Source: Propionibacteriaceae bacterium (GTDB taxonomy: Bacteria > Actinomycetota > Actinomycetes > Propionibacteriales > Propionibacteriaceae). Taken from it: a stretch of 10,276 bases of DNA. Made by a program: the position numbers and the translations under genes. This document shows, piece after piece, positions 1 through 7,400 of this stretch; position 1 is the stretch's first letter, and each line of letters starts with the position of its first letter. The DNA lies in NCBI GenBank assembly GCA_003153855.1, contig PMBM01000100.1, forward strand, positions 1 through 10,276. The letters run 5' to 3'. The notes below the pieces were generated by a model. The model saw only the letters and a program-made list of their open reading frames with translations, had not been told where the DNA came from and ran no database searches.

Positions 1-620
<620 letters not shown>

Positions 621-917
621 TTACTTGGTGACGACCGCGAGGATGTCGCGGGCATTGAGGAGCAGGTACTCGTTGCCGTCGTACTTGACCTCGGTGCCGC
701 CGTACTTCGAGAAGATGACGATGTCGCCCTCGGCGAGATCCAACGGGATCCGCTTGCCGTTGTCGTCGGTGCGACCGGGGCCGGTCGCGATGACCTTGCC
801 CTCTTGCGGCTTCTCCTTGGCGGTGTCCGGGATGACAAGGCCGGAAGCAGTCTTCTGCTCGGCCTCCAGCGGCAATACGAGGACGCGGTCCTCGAGCGGC
901 TTGATCGTGGCTGCCAC
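621..917 (-). CDS. groES: Co-chaperonin GroES (Hsp10), 98 aa
   Basis: GroES forms the heptameric lid of the GroEL chamber. The protein has the usual length of about 98 residues. It opens with [12 protein letters not shown], carries the mobile-loop region around [21 protein letters not shown], and ends with the roof and barrel strands through [18 protein letters not shown] and a final [15 protein letters not shown] chose the GTG at 915-917. It is preceded by a strong Shine-Dalgarno AAAGGGG (925-931) with a 7-nt spacer, and the product then starts exactly where GroES proteins start. A longer reading upstream to 1016 is open but would add 33 residues unlike the family and would run into the leader hairpins. 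It is the first gene of the groES-groEL operon and is controlled by the CIRCE-flanked promoter upstream. Confidence 0.98.
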   Translation of the reverse strand: MAATIKPLEDRVLVLPLEAEQKTASGLVIPDTAKEKPQEGKVIATGPGRTDDNGKRIPLDLAEGDIVIFSKYGGTEVKYDGNEYLLLNARDILAVVTK

Positions 918-924
918 GTCAAGA

Positions 925-931
925 CCCCTTT
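925..931 (-). promoter_or_regulatory. Ribosome binding site of groES (fixes the GTG start)
   Basis: The motif AAAGGGG on the minus strand lies 7 nt before the GTG at 917. It is the only good Shine-Dalgarno near the 5' end of the reading frame and decides in favour of a 98-residue protein. Confidence 0.85.
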
Positions 932-943
932 CACTGTTCGGTG

Positions 944-1000
944 GTGGCCGGTCGGCCACTGGGTACAAGGTGTCGGGACGTCGTCGCGGTGCCGTCCCGA
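944..1000 (-). other. Two hairpins in the groES mRNA leader
   Basis: Two inverted repeats lie in the untranslated leader between the predicted transcription start (about 1029) and the groES Shine-Dalgarno. The upstream one pairs TCGGGACG (973-980) with CGTCCCGA (993-1000), an 8-bp stem with a 12-nt loop. The downstream one pairs GTGGCC (944-949) with GGCCAC (954-959), a 6-bp stem with a 4-nt loop that ends 12 nt before the Shine-Dalgarno. Neither covers the ribosome site. No run of U follows, so they do not look like intrinsic terminators. A role in mRNA stability is possible but is only inference. Confidence 0.5.
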
Positions 1001-1003
1001 ACG

Positions 1004-1030
1004 CTGGCACACTCAATGGTTGAGTGCTAA
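1004..1030. promoter_or_regulatory. CIRCE operator 2 (one half degenerate)
   Basis: The consensus CIRCE is TTAGCACTC-N9-GAGTGCTAA, the binding site of the heat-shock repressor HrcA. Here the right half GAGTGCTAA (1022-1030) is perfect. The left half CTGGCACAC (1004-1012) matches 6 of 9 positions, with the correct 9-nt spacer. It overlaps the predicted transcription start of groES, where a bound repressor would block initiation. Confidence 0.8.
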
Positions 1031-1035
1031 CGAAG

Positions 1036-1064
1036 AATCTATACCTGCGTTAGCACTCGATCAA
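1036..1064 (-). promoter_or_regulatory. Predicted promoter of groES-groEL
   Basis: On the minus strand, TTGATC (1059-1064) stands 17 nt before TAGATT (1036-1041). These match 4 of 6 consensus positions in the -35 and 4 of 6 in the -10, and the -10 fits the actinomycete TAnnnT form. The start of transcription would be near 1029, giving a leader of about 112 nt. The -35 lies inside CIRCE operator 1, and the start site lies inside operator 2. This is a housekeeping-sigma promoter under repressor control rather than an alternative-sigma heat-shock promoter. Confidence 0.65.
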
Positions 1065-1076
1065 GCCGAGTGCTAG
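1050..1076. promoter_or_regulatory. CIRCE operator 1 (near-perfect)
   Basis: TTAGCACTC (1050-1058), a 9-nt spacer and GAGTGCTAG (1068-1076) match the HrcA operator at 17 of 18 half-site positions. The element covers the predicted -35 of the groES promoter. Its outer edge lies 88 nt before the start of the divergent GH13 gene, so it could in principle also affect that gene. Confidence 0.95.
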
Positions 1077-1151
1077 GACGGCCGCTGCCGTCCCAGGCCG
1101 TCGCCCAGATCGGGTGCAGTCGGCCCTCGTCCATGCGAGGCTGAGAAAGAC

Positions 1152-1158
1152 GAAGGAG
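1152..1158 (+). promoter_or_regulatory. Ribosome binding site of the GH13 gene
   Basis: GAAGGAG is followed by a 6-nt spacer and the ATG at 1165. It decides between that ATG and an upstream in-frame GTG at 1114, which has no comparable site. I could not find a convincing promoter for this gene in 1077-1151. Confidence 0.85.
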
Positions 1159-1164
1159 ACCCAG

Positions 1165-2442
1165 ATGCCCTCATCCTGGTCGACAGACATGATCTGGTGG
1201 CACGTCTACCCGCTCGGCTTCACCGGTGCCGAGCGGTCCCTCGCCGATGCCGGACCCGACCCCGTACCGCGCCTCGCGCAGCTCGAGGCCTGGCTCGACT
1301 ACGCCGTGACGCTGGGCGCGAACGGCCTGATGCTGGGACCCATCTTCCGCTCGACGAGCCACGGCTACGACACTCTGGACCACTTCGAGATCGACCCCCG
1401 GCTCGGCACGACCGACACGTTCTCCCACCTCGTCGCAGCCTGCCGCAGCAAGGGCATCCGGGTGGCCCTCGACGGAGTGTTCAACCACGTCTCGCGCGAC
1501 AACCAGATCGTCCAGCGCGCCATCACCGGCGGCCCCGACTCGCCGGAAGGCCACTGGATCACGTGGGTGGACGGCTACCCGCGGTGCTTCGAAGGGCATG
1601 AGACGCTCGTCGAGCTGAACCTGGCCGAGCCCGCCGTCATCAGGCACGTCATCTCGGTCGTGTCCCACTGGACCGACATGGGCGCGGACGCGTGGCGCTT
1701 CGACGCCGCGTACGCCCCCGGACCCGACGCGTGGCGCCCCATCACCGACGCGATCCAGTTCATCCAGCCGGGGACCTGGCTGATGGGCGAGGTCATCCAC
1801 GGCGACTATGCCGACTTCGTGAAGCGCTCCGGGATGAGCACGGTGACCCAGTACGAGCTGTGGAAGGCCATCTGGAGCTCGCTCGCCACGAAGAACTTCT
1901 GGGAGCTCGCGCACGCGCTCAGCCGCCACAAGGCGATGCTCGAGCAGTTCGTCCCGTACACCTTCGTCGGCAACCACGACACGACCCGCATCGCGAGCCA
2001 GCTGTCCGACGAGCGCCACCTCGAGCACGCGGTGGCGCTCCTCGCGCTGCTGCCCGGCATCCCTGCCGTGTACTCGGGCGACGAACAGGCCTTCACCGGC
2101 GTGAAGACGGAGTCCTTCTACGGTGACGACGCGATCCGGCCCGAGTTCCCGGCCACGCCGTACGAGCTCCTGCCGTTCGGCAGGAGCGTGTACGAGCTGC
2201 ACCAGCGCCTGCTCGGGCTGCGGCGGCGACACCGGTGGCTGTGGACCGCGACCGTCACGACACGCGAGCTCGCGAACGAGTTCGTCATCGTCGAGCTGAC
2301 GGGGAGTGCCGGAGAGCGGCTCGATCTCGCGTTGAACCTGCACGACGAGCCGGCACCCCTGCCGCCGGGCACCCTACTGGACGCCTCGGAGCGCGAAGCC
2401 TCGACCGTCCCCGCGCACGGCTGGGCGGTCGTCGAGCCCTAG
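1165..2442 (+). CDS. GH13 alpha-amylase family glycoside hydrolase, 425 aa
   Basis: This is a retaining alpha-glucan-active enzyme of family GH13 with a TIM-barrel catalytic domain. Conserved regions appear in order: HGYDTLDHFEID (residues 67-78), region I ALDGVFNH (101-108), a region-V-like LVELNLAEPAV (148-158), region II DAWRFDAAY (175-183) with nucleophile D180 and R178, region III LMGEV (206-210) with acid/base E209, and region IV FVGNHD (267-272) with D272. The catalytic triad is complete. The late motif GIPAVYSGDEQAFTG (298-312) is also present, and a short all-beta C-terminal region follows from about 355. There is no signal peptide, so it should act in the cytoplasm, for example on glycogen, maltodextrin or trehalose-type sugars. 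Its opening IWWHVYPLGFTGA is typical of a widespread actinomycete group annotated only as 'alpha-amylase family protein'. The exact substrate cannot be read from sequence. It is divergent from groES and convergent with the methyltransferase gene, with which it shares its stop region. Confidence 0.92.
   Translation: MPSSWSTDMIWWHVYPLGFTGAERSLADAGPDPVPRLAQLEAWLDYAVTLGANGLMLGPIFRSTSHGYDTLDHFEIDPRLGTTDTFSHLVAACRSKGIRVALDGVFNHVSRDNQIVQRAITGGPDSPEGHWITWVDGYPRCFEGHETLVELNLAEPAVIRHVISVVSHWTDMGADAWRFDAAYAPGPDAWRPITDAIQFIQPGTWLMGEVIHGDYADFVKRSGMSTVTQYELWKAIWSSLATKNFWELAHALSRHKAMLEQFVPYTFVGNHDTTRIASQLSDERHLEHAVALLALLPGIPAVYSGDEQAFTGVKTESFYGDDAIRPEFPATPYELLPFGRSVYELHQRLLGLRRRHRWLWTATVTTRELANEFVIVELTGSAGERLDLALNLHDEPAPLPPGTLLDASEREASTVPAHGWAVVEP
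2439..2442. other. Shared CTAG: overlapping stop codons of two convergent genes
   Basis: The palindrome CTAG supplies both stops. TAG at 2440-2442 ends the GH13 gene on the plus strand, and the complement of 2439-2441 is the TAG that ends the methyltransferase gene on the minus strand. The two genes therefore overlap by 4 nt, and there is no room for a terminator between them. Confidence 0.95.
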
Positions 2443-3596
2443 GTCCGGCGGACCACCAGGGCCACGGCGCCGTCGGGGGTCGGGGTGAGCAGCAGCGTGG
2501 CCACCTCGGGACCCTTGGGCGCGAGACGGCGACGCAGTGCCGCCGGGTCGACGTCGATGGCGCGCTTCTTGATCTCCAGGGTGCCGACGCGGTTCTGCCT
2601 CACCCAGGCGCGGAGGTCCTTCTCGCGGTACGGGAGGCGGTCGAGCACCTCGAAGGCGACCGCGTACGGGGTCGGCCGGTGCTCCTCGGCCGTCAGGTAG
2701 GCGACGCCGGGGGCGATGCCCGTCGCGTCGAGCGTGGCGGCCAGCGCCGGAACGGCTCCGGAGCGGATGACGGCCGGGTCCGGTTCGTACAGCCAGCTCC
2801 CGATCGGCCCCACCGGCAGCGCGTCGTCCGTGGCATCGAGACCAGCTCCGGCCGGCACCAACAGCGCGCTGCGCCGCCCAGGACCAGCGCCGGCGCCGGC
2901 CCACAACGCCGCCTCGACGAGGTCCCCGTGGTCGGAGACCCAGACGGTCTCGCCGTGGTCGGGCAGGAGCCTGTACGGGATGCCGGGACCGAGCTTCAGG
3001 CAGGCAACCCGGCGGCCGTCGGCGAAACCGGAGACGACGTCCCACGACGGGCTGAGGTCGGCCACGTCCCAGGACCGGCCACGAGCCGTACGACGCGCAG
3101 GGTCCAGGAAGACGCCCGCTTCGAGGGGCACATCGCCGCGCAGGTCTTCGATGTCGCCGACGACCACACGGGCGTGCGCCCCCAGGTTCGCCGCAGCGAA
3201 CGTCGCCGTGACCGGATCCTTCTCGACGGCGGTCACCGCGAGACCGGCGTCCACCATCGCCAGTGCGTCGAGCCCCAGCCCGCAGCCGAGGTCCCAGACC
3301 CCGGCGACACCGGACGCCGCGAACCTGTCGGCGCGCCACCGCGCCACTGCCGGCCTGGTCGCCTGCTCGACACCGTCGCGGGTGAGGAAGAGATGCGACG
3401 CCGTCTCCCCCAGCTTGCCCACCGCGGCACGCCGCAACGATGCCTGGGTCAGGACGGCGGCCGCCTGGTCAACGGGAAGCTCCCGTCGCCAGCGGTCGGC
3501 GGCGCCCAGCGACTCGGAGTCCCGCTCCCCCGCGGCCCTTTCGAGCCACGGCGCCGCCTCGGCCGAGACCAGCCACGCCGCCACATCGAGCTCCAT
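2439..3596 (-). CDS. Class I SAM-dependent methyltransferase with THUMP-like C-terminal domain, 385 aa
   Basis: The middle of this protein is a Rossmann-type methyltransferase fold. Motif I is VWDLGCGLGLDAL (about residues 100-112; the SAM-binding DLGCGLG is D102-G108). The acidic end of strand 2 is AVEKD, with E125. VVGDIED (about 145-151) would contact the adenine, and FLDPARR (163-169) takes the place of the catalytic motif IV. An N-terminal helical region of about 80 residues precedes it. The C-terminal 80 residues, with PTPYAVAFEVLDRLPYREKDLRAW and GTLEIKKRAIDVDP (338-351), resemble the THUMP-like domain found in actinomycete proteins of this type. THUMP and DPAR features point towards RNA methylation, but the substrate is unknown. 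The ATG at 3594-3596 is preferred. A TTG three codons upstream has an AGG directly against it and no usable spacing. The gene is probably transcribed alone from a promoter in the 53-bp gap with the divergent membrane protein gene. Confidence 0.82.
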   Translation of the reverse strand: MELDVAAWLVSAEAAPWLERAAGERDSESLGAADRWRRELPVDQAAAVLTQASLRRAAVGKLGETASHLFLTRDGVEQATRPAVARWRADRFAASGVAGVWDLGCGLGLDALAMVDAGLAVTAVEKDPVTATFAAANLGAHARVVVGDIEDLRGDVPLEAGVFLDPARRTARGRSWDVADLSPSWDVVSGFADGRRVACLKLGPGIPYRLLPDHGETVWVSDHGDLVEAALWAGAGAGPGRRSALLVPAGAGLDATDDALPVGPIGSWLYEPDPAVIRSGAVPALAATLDATGIAPGVAYLTAEEHRPTPYAVAFEVLDRLPYREKDLRAWVRQNRVGTLEIKKRAIDVDPAALRRRLAPKGPEVATLLLTPTPDGAVALVVRRT

Positions 3597-3603
3597 GGCG
3601 GGC

Positions 3604-3609
3604 AACCTA
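3604..3609 (-). promoter_or_regulatory. Predicted -10 of the methyltransferase gene (leaderless)
   Basis: TAGGTT on the minus strand fits TAnnnT and ends 7 nt before the ATG at 3596. Transcription would start at or next to the A of the start codon. An AGG lies 9 nt before the ATG and could act as a weak Shine-Dalgarno if a longer mRNA is made. No good -35 is visible. Confidence 0.45.
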
Positions 3610-3637
3610 TCGGGTCCACGGAGGCCGTTCGGCGTCC

Positions 3638-3643
3638 TATGCT
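3638..3643 (+). promoter_or_regulatory. Predicted -10 of the membrane protein gene (leaderless)
   Basis: TATGCT fits TAnnnT and ends 6 nt before the ATG at 3650. No Shine-Dalgarno precedes that ATG, which favours a leaderless transcript starting on the start codon. The -35 region is weak: TCCACG at 3615-3620 matches 3 of 6 positions. Confidence 0.5.
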
Positions 3644-3649
3644 CGGGCC

Positions 3650-4003
3650 ATGAAGGTGCTGAAGAGCGTGCTGGTCGTCCTGGGTCTGCTGGCGGTCGCC
3701 GGGGCAGCCGGTCTCCTGGTGAAGAACGTCTGGGACCTGCGCATCCTGTACGAGGTGGCGATGGCCAACAAGAGCCAGCCGTCCGTCGTGAACCCGACGA
3801 ACCTCGTGCTCATCGGCGCGGGCCTCGCCGCGGTCGGCGGCATCGTTCTCGGGCTCGGACTGGGTCTTCCGCGTCGAACGCCCAACGCCGTCCGGCACGA
3901 GACCATCGAGGAGCTTCACCGTCAGACCACGGCTGACGCCGCGGTGCAGGCAGCCGCGCTGCACGAGCCGGTCGACGAGCCTCGTACGGATCCGCAGGCC
4001 TGA
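3650..4003 (+). CDS. Small membrane protein with two transmembrane helices, 117 aa, function unknown
   Basis: I do not recognise a named family. The protein has a short basic start (MKVLK), a first hydrophobic helix at about residues 5-24, and a polar loop of about 25 residues (NVWDLRILYEVAMANKSQ and following). A second Gly-rich helix lies at about 51-73. A 43-residue hydrophilic tail begins PRRTPNAVRHETIEELHRQ and ends in an acidic, Pro-rich stretch. The arginines after helix 2 suggest that both termini face the cytoplasm and the loop lies outside. Helix 1 could also be read as an uncleaved signal anchor. The start at 3650 is favoured because the frame before it is Arg/Pro-rich and overlaps the methyltransferase gene on the other strand. 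The stop at 4001-4003 is one base away from the stop of the convergent lipoprotein gene. It is likely a single-gene transcript. Confidence 0.75.
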   Translation: MKVLKSVLVVLGLLAVAGAAGLLVKNVWDLRILYEVAMANKSQPSVVNPTNLVLIGAGLAAVGGIVLGLGLGLPRRTPNAVRHETIEELHRQTTADAAVQAAALHEPVDEPRTDPQA

Positions 4004-4004
4004 G

Positions 4005-4451
4005 TCAGCCGGCGATCGTGCCGTACTCGACGCCCTTGACGCACTGCGTGGCGCCGGCGGCGACCTTGGCCTTGATCTCGAACGTCACCTTCTGACCGGG
4101 GGCGACCTTCCTGAGCACGCTGTAGCCGCGGCCCATCACGTCACCGGTCGCGTTGGTCCAGCTGACGGTGACCAGGAAGTCGGCGGTGGCCGGCTGCGTG
4201 GAGGTCAGCGACCCGGAGACCGACTCCTGCCCAGCGTCGGTCTTGCACTCCCCCAGCGTGAGGTCGCGGATCGCACCCTTCGCGTCAGCCACCGTCGGAG
4301 GCGTCGGCAGGTCGGTCGGCGAGACGCGGCTCGGGTCGACGGCCGGGACCGACGAGGCGGGAGCGGTCGCATCGGTGCTCGGCTTCGTGCAGCCGGTGAG
4401 CGCCACGCCCGCGACGACGGCGAGGGCGATACCGGCAGTGAGGTTGCGCAA
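4005..4451 (-). CDS. Lipoprotein with FxLYD-like domain, 148 aa
   Basis: The N-terminus is a lipoprotein signal: MRNL, a hydrophobic stretch, then lipobox LTGC with C21 as the lipidated residue. The mature protein would be tethered to the outer face of the membrane. A Ser/Thr/Pro-rich linker (about 22-55) leads to a small beta domain. Its pattern, FLVTVSWTNATGDVMGRGYSV followed by KVAPGQKVTFEI, resembles FxLYD-type domains of actinomycete lipoproteins. C69 and C137 bracket the domain and could form a disulfide. The start is a TTG at 4449-4451, supported by GAGGAG (4457-4462) with a 5-nt spacer. The start codon follows the stop of the giant repeat protein by 15 nt, so this is probably the second gene of that operon. 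FxLYD domains have no known enzymatic activity, and a structural or binding role at the cell surface is inference. Confidence 0.85.
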   Translation of the reverse strand: MRNLTAGIALAVVAGVALTGCTKPSTDATAPASSVPAVDPSRVSPTDLPTPPTVADAKGAIRDLTLGECKTDAGQESVSGSLTSTQPATADFLVTVSWTNATGDVMGRGYSVLRKVAPGQKVTFEIKAKVAAGATQCVKGVEYGTIAG

Positions 4452-4456
4452 GGTCT

Positions 4457-4462
4457 CTCCTC
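4457..4462 (-). promoter_or_regulatory. Ribosome binding site of the lipoprotein gene (fixes a TTG start)
   Basis: GAGGAG with spacer AGACC precedes TTG at 4451. It lies entirely in the 15-nt gap after the repeat-protein stop (4467-4469). Ribosomes finishing the upstream gene would end next to it, so translational coupling is possible. Confidence 0.8.
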
Positions 4463-4466
4463 GGGG

Positions 4467-7400
4467 TCAGACGAGCTGGTCCTGGTCACGGCGGCGGCGT
4501 CCTACGACCGTGAGCAGCATGCCCAGACCGAGGATAGCGAGGCTGACGGCGAGCGTTCCGATGCTCACCGGCGAGCCGGTGTTCGGAAGCTGAGTGGTCG
4601 GCGTGGGCGGGCTCACGGCGGTGATGGTCACCGTAGAGGTCGCGGTGAGCTCGATCGTCCCGGACTCGACCTCCGCGCCGAGAACGCTGGCCACGGCGGT
4701 GTTCTTGATCCAGCCACGAGCCGCATCCGCGGCGGTCACCGTGTACAGGCTTCCGGTACAGAGCACTGAGCTTCCGGGCGCCAACGACGCCGACGGGCAG
4801 CTGACCGACGCGAGCATCGGGTCCGTGACCTTGAGGGAGCTGAGCGTCACGTTGCCGGTGTTGGTCACGAGGAACGTGAACGTGACGTGGTCTCCGGCCA
4901 GGACCGGACCGGTCGCATCCGCGTGCTTGATGAACGCCAGCTCGGGCTTCGGGATGAGCGGTGTCGTCACCGTGCCGTCGGCGGAGACCGAGGCGTCGAA
5001 CGGTCCCACACCCCTGACGGTGGCTGTGTTGACGATGCGGCCGGCATCAAGGTCGGCCAGCGTCAGCCCGTACGTCCCGGTGCACGTCATCGAGGCCAGG
5101 GGCGCCAGGGTCACGGTCGGACAGGACACGTCCGGGATGAGCGGATCGGTGACGACCAGGCCTGTGAGGGTGACGTTGCCGGTGTTGGTGACGACGAACG
5201 TGTACGGCACCTCGCCGCCCGCCTCCATCGCCGTCGGCCTCCCGGCGGTCTTGGCGATCGCCACCGACGGCTGCTGCACCAGCGTCGTGTCGAGCGTGTC
5301 GGTCGCGGTCGCGTCGTCGTCGAGGCTCATCGGGTCGCCAGACGGGGGGTTCCCCCAGGCCGCGGCCGTGTTCCGGAGGTGGCCGGCGTCGATGTCGGTC
5401 TGCGTGAGCGTGTACGTCACCGTGCAGGTCGTCGACGCGTTCGGCGCCAGTGTGCCGTCGGGGCACGACACCGGACCCGCCGTCGGGTCGGACACCGTGA
5501 TGTAGCCGAGCGTCACGTTGCCGGTGTTCGTGACCAGGAGGCTGTACGTGATGGTCGAGCCCACGTACAGGCCGGTCGGCGCGGGCGCCGACTTGTGCAG
5601 CGTCAGCGCGGGCTGGGCCGGGATCGTCGTCTGGGTGCCCGACGAGTCGCTGACATCCGTCCCGAGCGGTGACGTGGCGGTCACCGACGCGTTGTTGACG
5701 ACGGTGCCCGAGTCGATGTCGTCCTGCGTCATCGCGTACGTGACCGTGCAGGTCGTCATGCCGTTCGGGTCCAGCGTGGTGACCGGGCAGGTGACCGTAC
5801 CGACGAGCGGGTCCTCGACGCTGATGTGGGTCAGCGTCACGTTGCCGGTGTTCGTCACGACCAGGCTGTACACGATGGTCGAGCCCGCGACGACGCCCGA
5901 GGGTGCCCCGGCGTGCTTCTGCAGGGTCACGGCCGGCGTCGGCGTGATCGCGGTGTCGATGGCGTTCGTCGCGGAGACGGGGTCACCCTGCGGCGGGTTC
6001 GCCGAGACGGTCGCCGAGTTGGCGACGTGTCCGGCGTTGACGTCGGCCAGCGTGAGCGCGTACGTCGCCGTACAGGTCGTGCTGGTCCGAGGCGCCAGGT
6101 CGGTGACCGGGCAGATGACCGTACCGACTCGTCCGTCGCTGACGGCGATGCCGTGGAGCGTGACGTTGCCGGTGTTCGAGACCAGGAACGTGTAGGGGAT
6201 CGTGGTACCCACCGTGTTGCCGGCTATCGGTCCGACCGACTTCACGATGGTGACCTGCGGTGCGGCCGAGATGGGCGTGACCGCGCCACCCGTGCCCGAT
6301 GCCGGCGTCCCCTGCGGGGAGAGGGCCGACGCGGTCGCGAGGTTGGTCACGCTGCCGAGGTCGACATCGGCCTGCGTCAGCACGTACGTCCCGGTGCACG
6401 TGGTGGCCGCCCCCGGCGCGACGGACGCCGCCGGGCAGGTCACGGTTGCGATCTTCGGGTCGCTCACCGAGACGCCGTGCAGCGTGACGTTGCCGGTGTT
6501 GGTCACGAGGAACGTGTACGAGACGGTCGAGCCGACCGTGCTGCCCGACGCCGTACCCGTCTTCTTGAGGGTCAGCGTCGGGACACCGGGAACCAGCGTG
6601 TCGACGCTGGTGGTCCTGGTCGTCGGTCCGCCTGTGGGCGGCGTGCCGGACGCGGTGGCGGTGTTCGCGACATGCCCGGCGTCGACGTCGGCCTGCGTCA
6701 GCGCGTACGAGGCCGAGCACGTCTCGGAGGCTCCCGGAGCCAGCGACGGGACGGGGCACGTGACTGTCCCGACCTTGGCATCGCTGACACCGACCGCCGT
6801 CAGCGTCACGTTGCCCGTGTTGGTCACGAGGAAGGTGTACGGAACGGTCGAGCCCGCGGAGCTGCCGGTGGCCGTGCCGGCGGTCTTGACGAGGGCGATG
6901 CCAGGCGATCCCGGGAGGGGCGTCGTCACGGAGTCCGCCGCGGTCACGGCCGGGCCGGACGGGGGGTTCGCCGAGACGGTCGCCGAGTTCGTGAGGTGGC
7001 CCGCGTCGACGTCCGGCTGGGTGAGCGTGTACGTCGCCGTACACGTCGTGCTCACGCCCGGCGCCAGCGTGGTGACAGGGCAGGTGACCAGTCCCACGGT
7101 CGGGTCGTCGACCGTGATGCCCGTCAGCGTGACGCTGCCCTCGTTCGTCACGAGGAACGTGTACGACACCGTCCCGGTCGCTGCGTCGACCGTGGGAGCG
7201 GCGGCCCGCTTGTCGAGCGTGACCTTCGGGGTGGCCGTGATCGAGGTGTCGATCGCGTGGGTCGCAGTCACGGGGTCGCCGGCGGGAGGCGTCGCGGAGG
7301 CGGTCGCCGAGTTGGCGACGTGACCGGCATCGGCATCGGCCTGGGTGATCGTGTACGTCCCCGTACATGTCGTCTGCGCCTGTGGCGCCAGCTGCGTCAC

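Noticed and set aside
944..1000. Leader hairpins as an intrinsic terminator
   Set aside because: No U-run follows either stem on the groES strand, and they lie upstream of the first gene.
918..1016. Extension of groES upstream to 1016
   Set aside because: The added residues do not resemble GroES, would cover the leader hairpins, and the GTG at 917 has a strong Shine-Dalgarno.
1114..1164. GTG at 1114 as the start of the GH13 protein
   Set aside because: It would add 17 basic residues not typical of the family. The GAAGGAG at 1152-1158 is correctly spaced for the ATG at 1165.
3597..3605. TTG at 3603-3605 as the start of the methyltransferase
   Set aside because: No ribosome site at a usable distance. 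The ATG at 3594-3596 has both a 9-nt spaced AGG and a fitting -10.
2235..3653. Plus-strand frames 2235-3653 and 2716-3936 across the methyltransferase gene
   Set aside because: Antisense to a protein with clear methyltransferase motifs. Arg/Pro/Ser-rich composition and no domain pattern.
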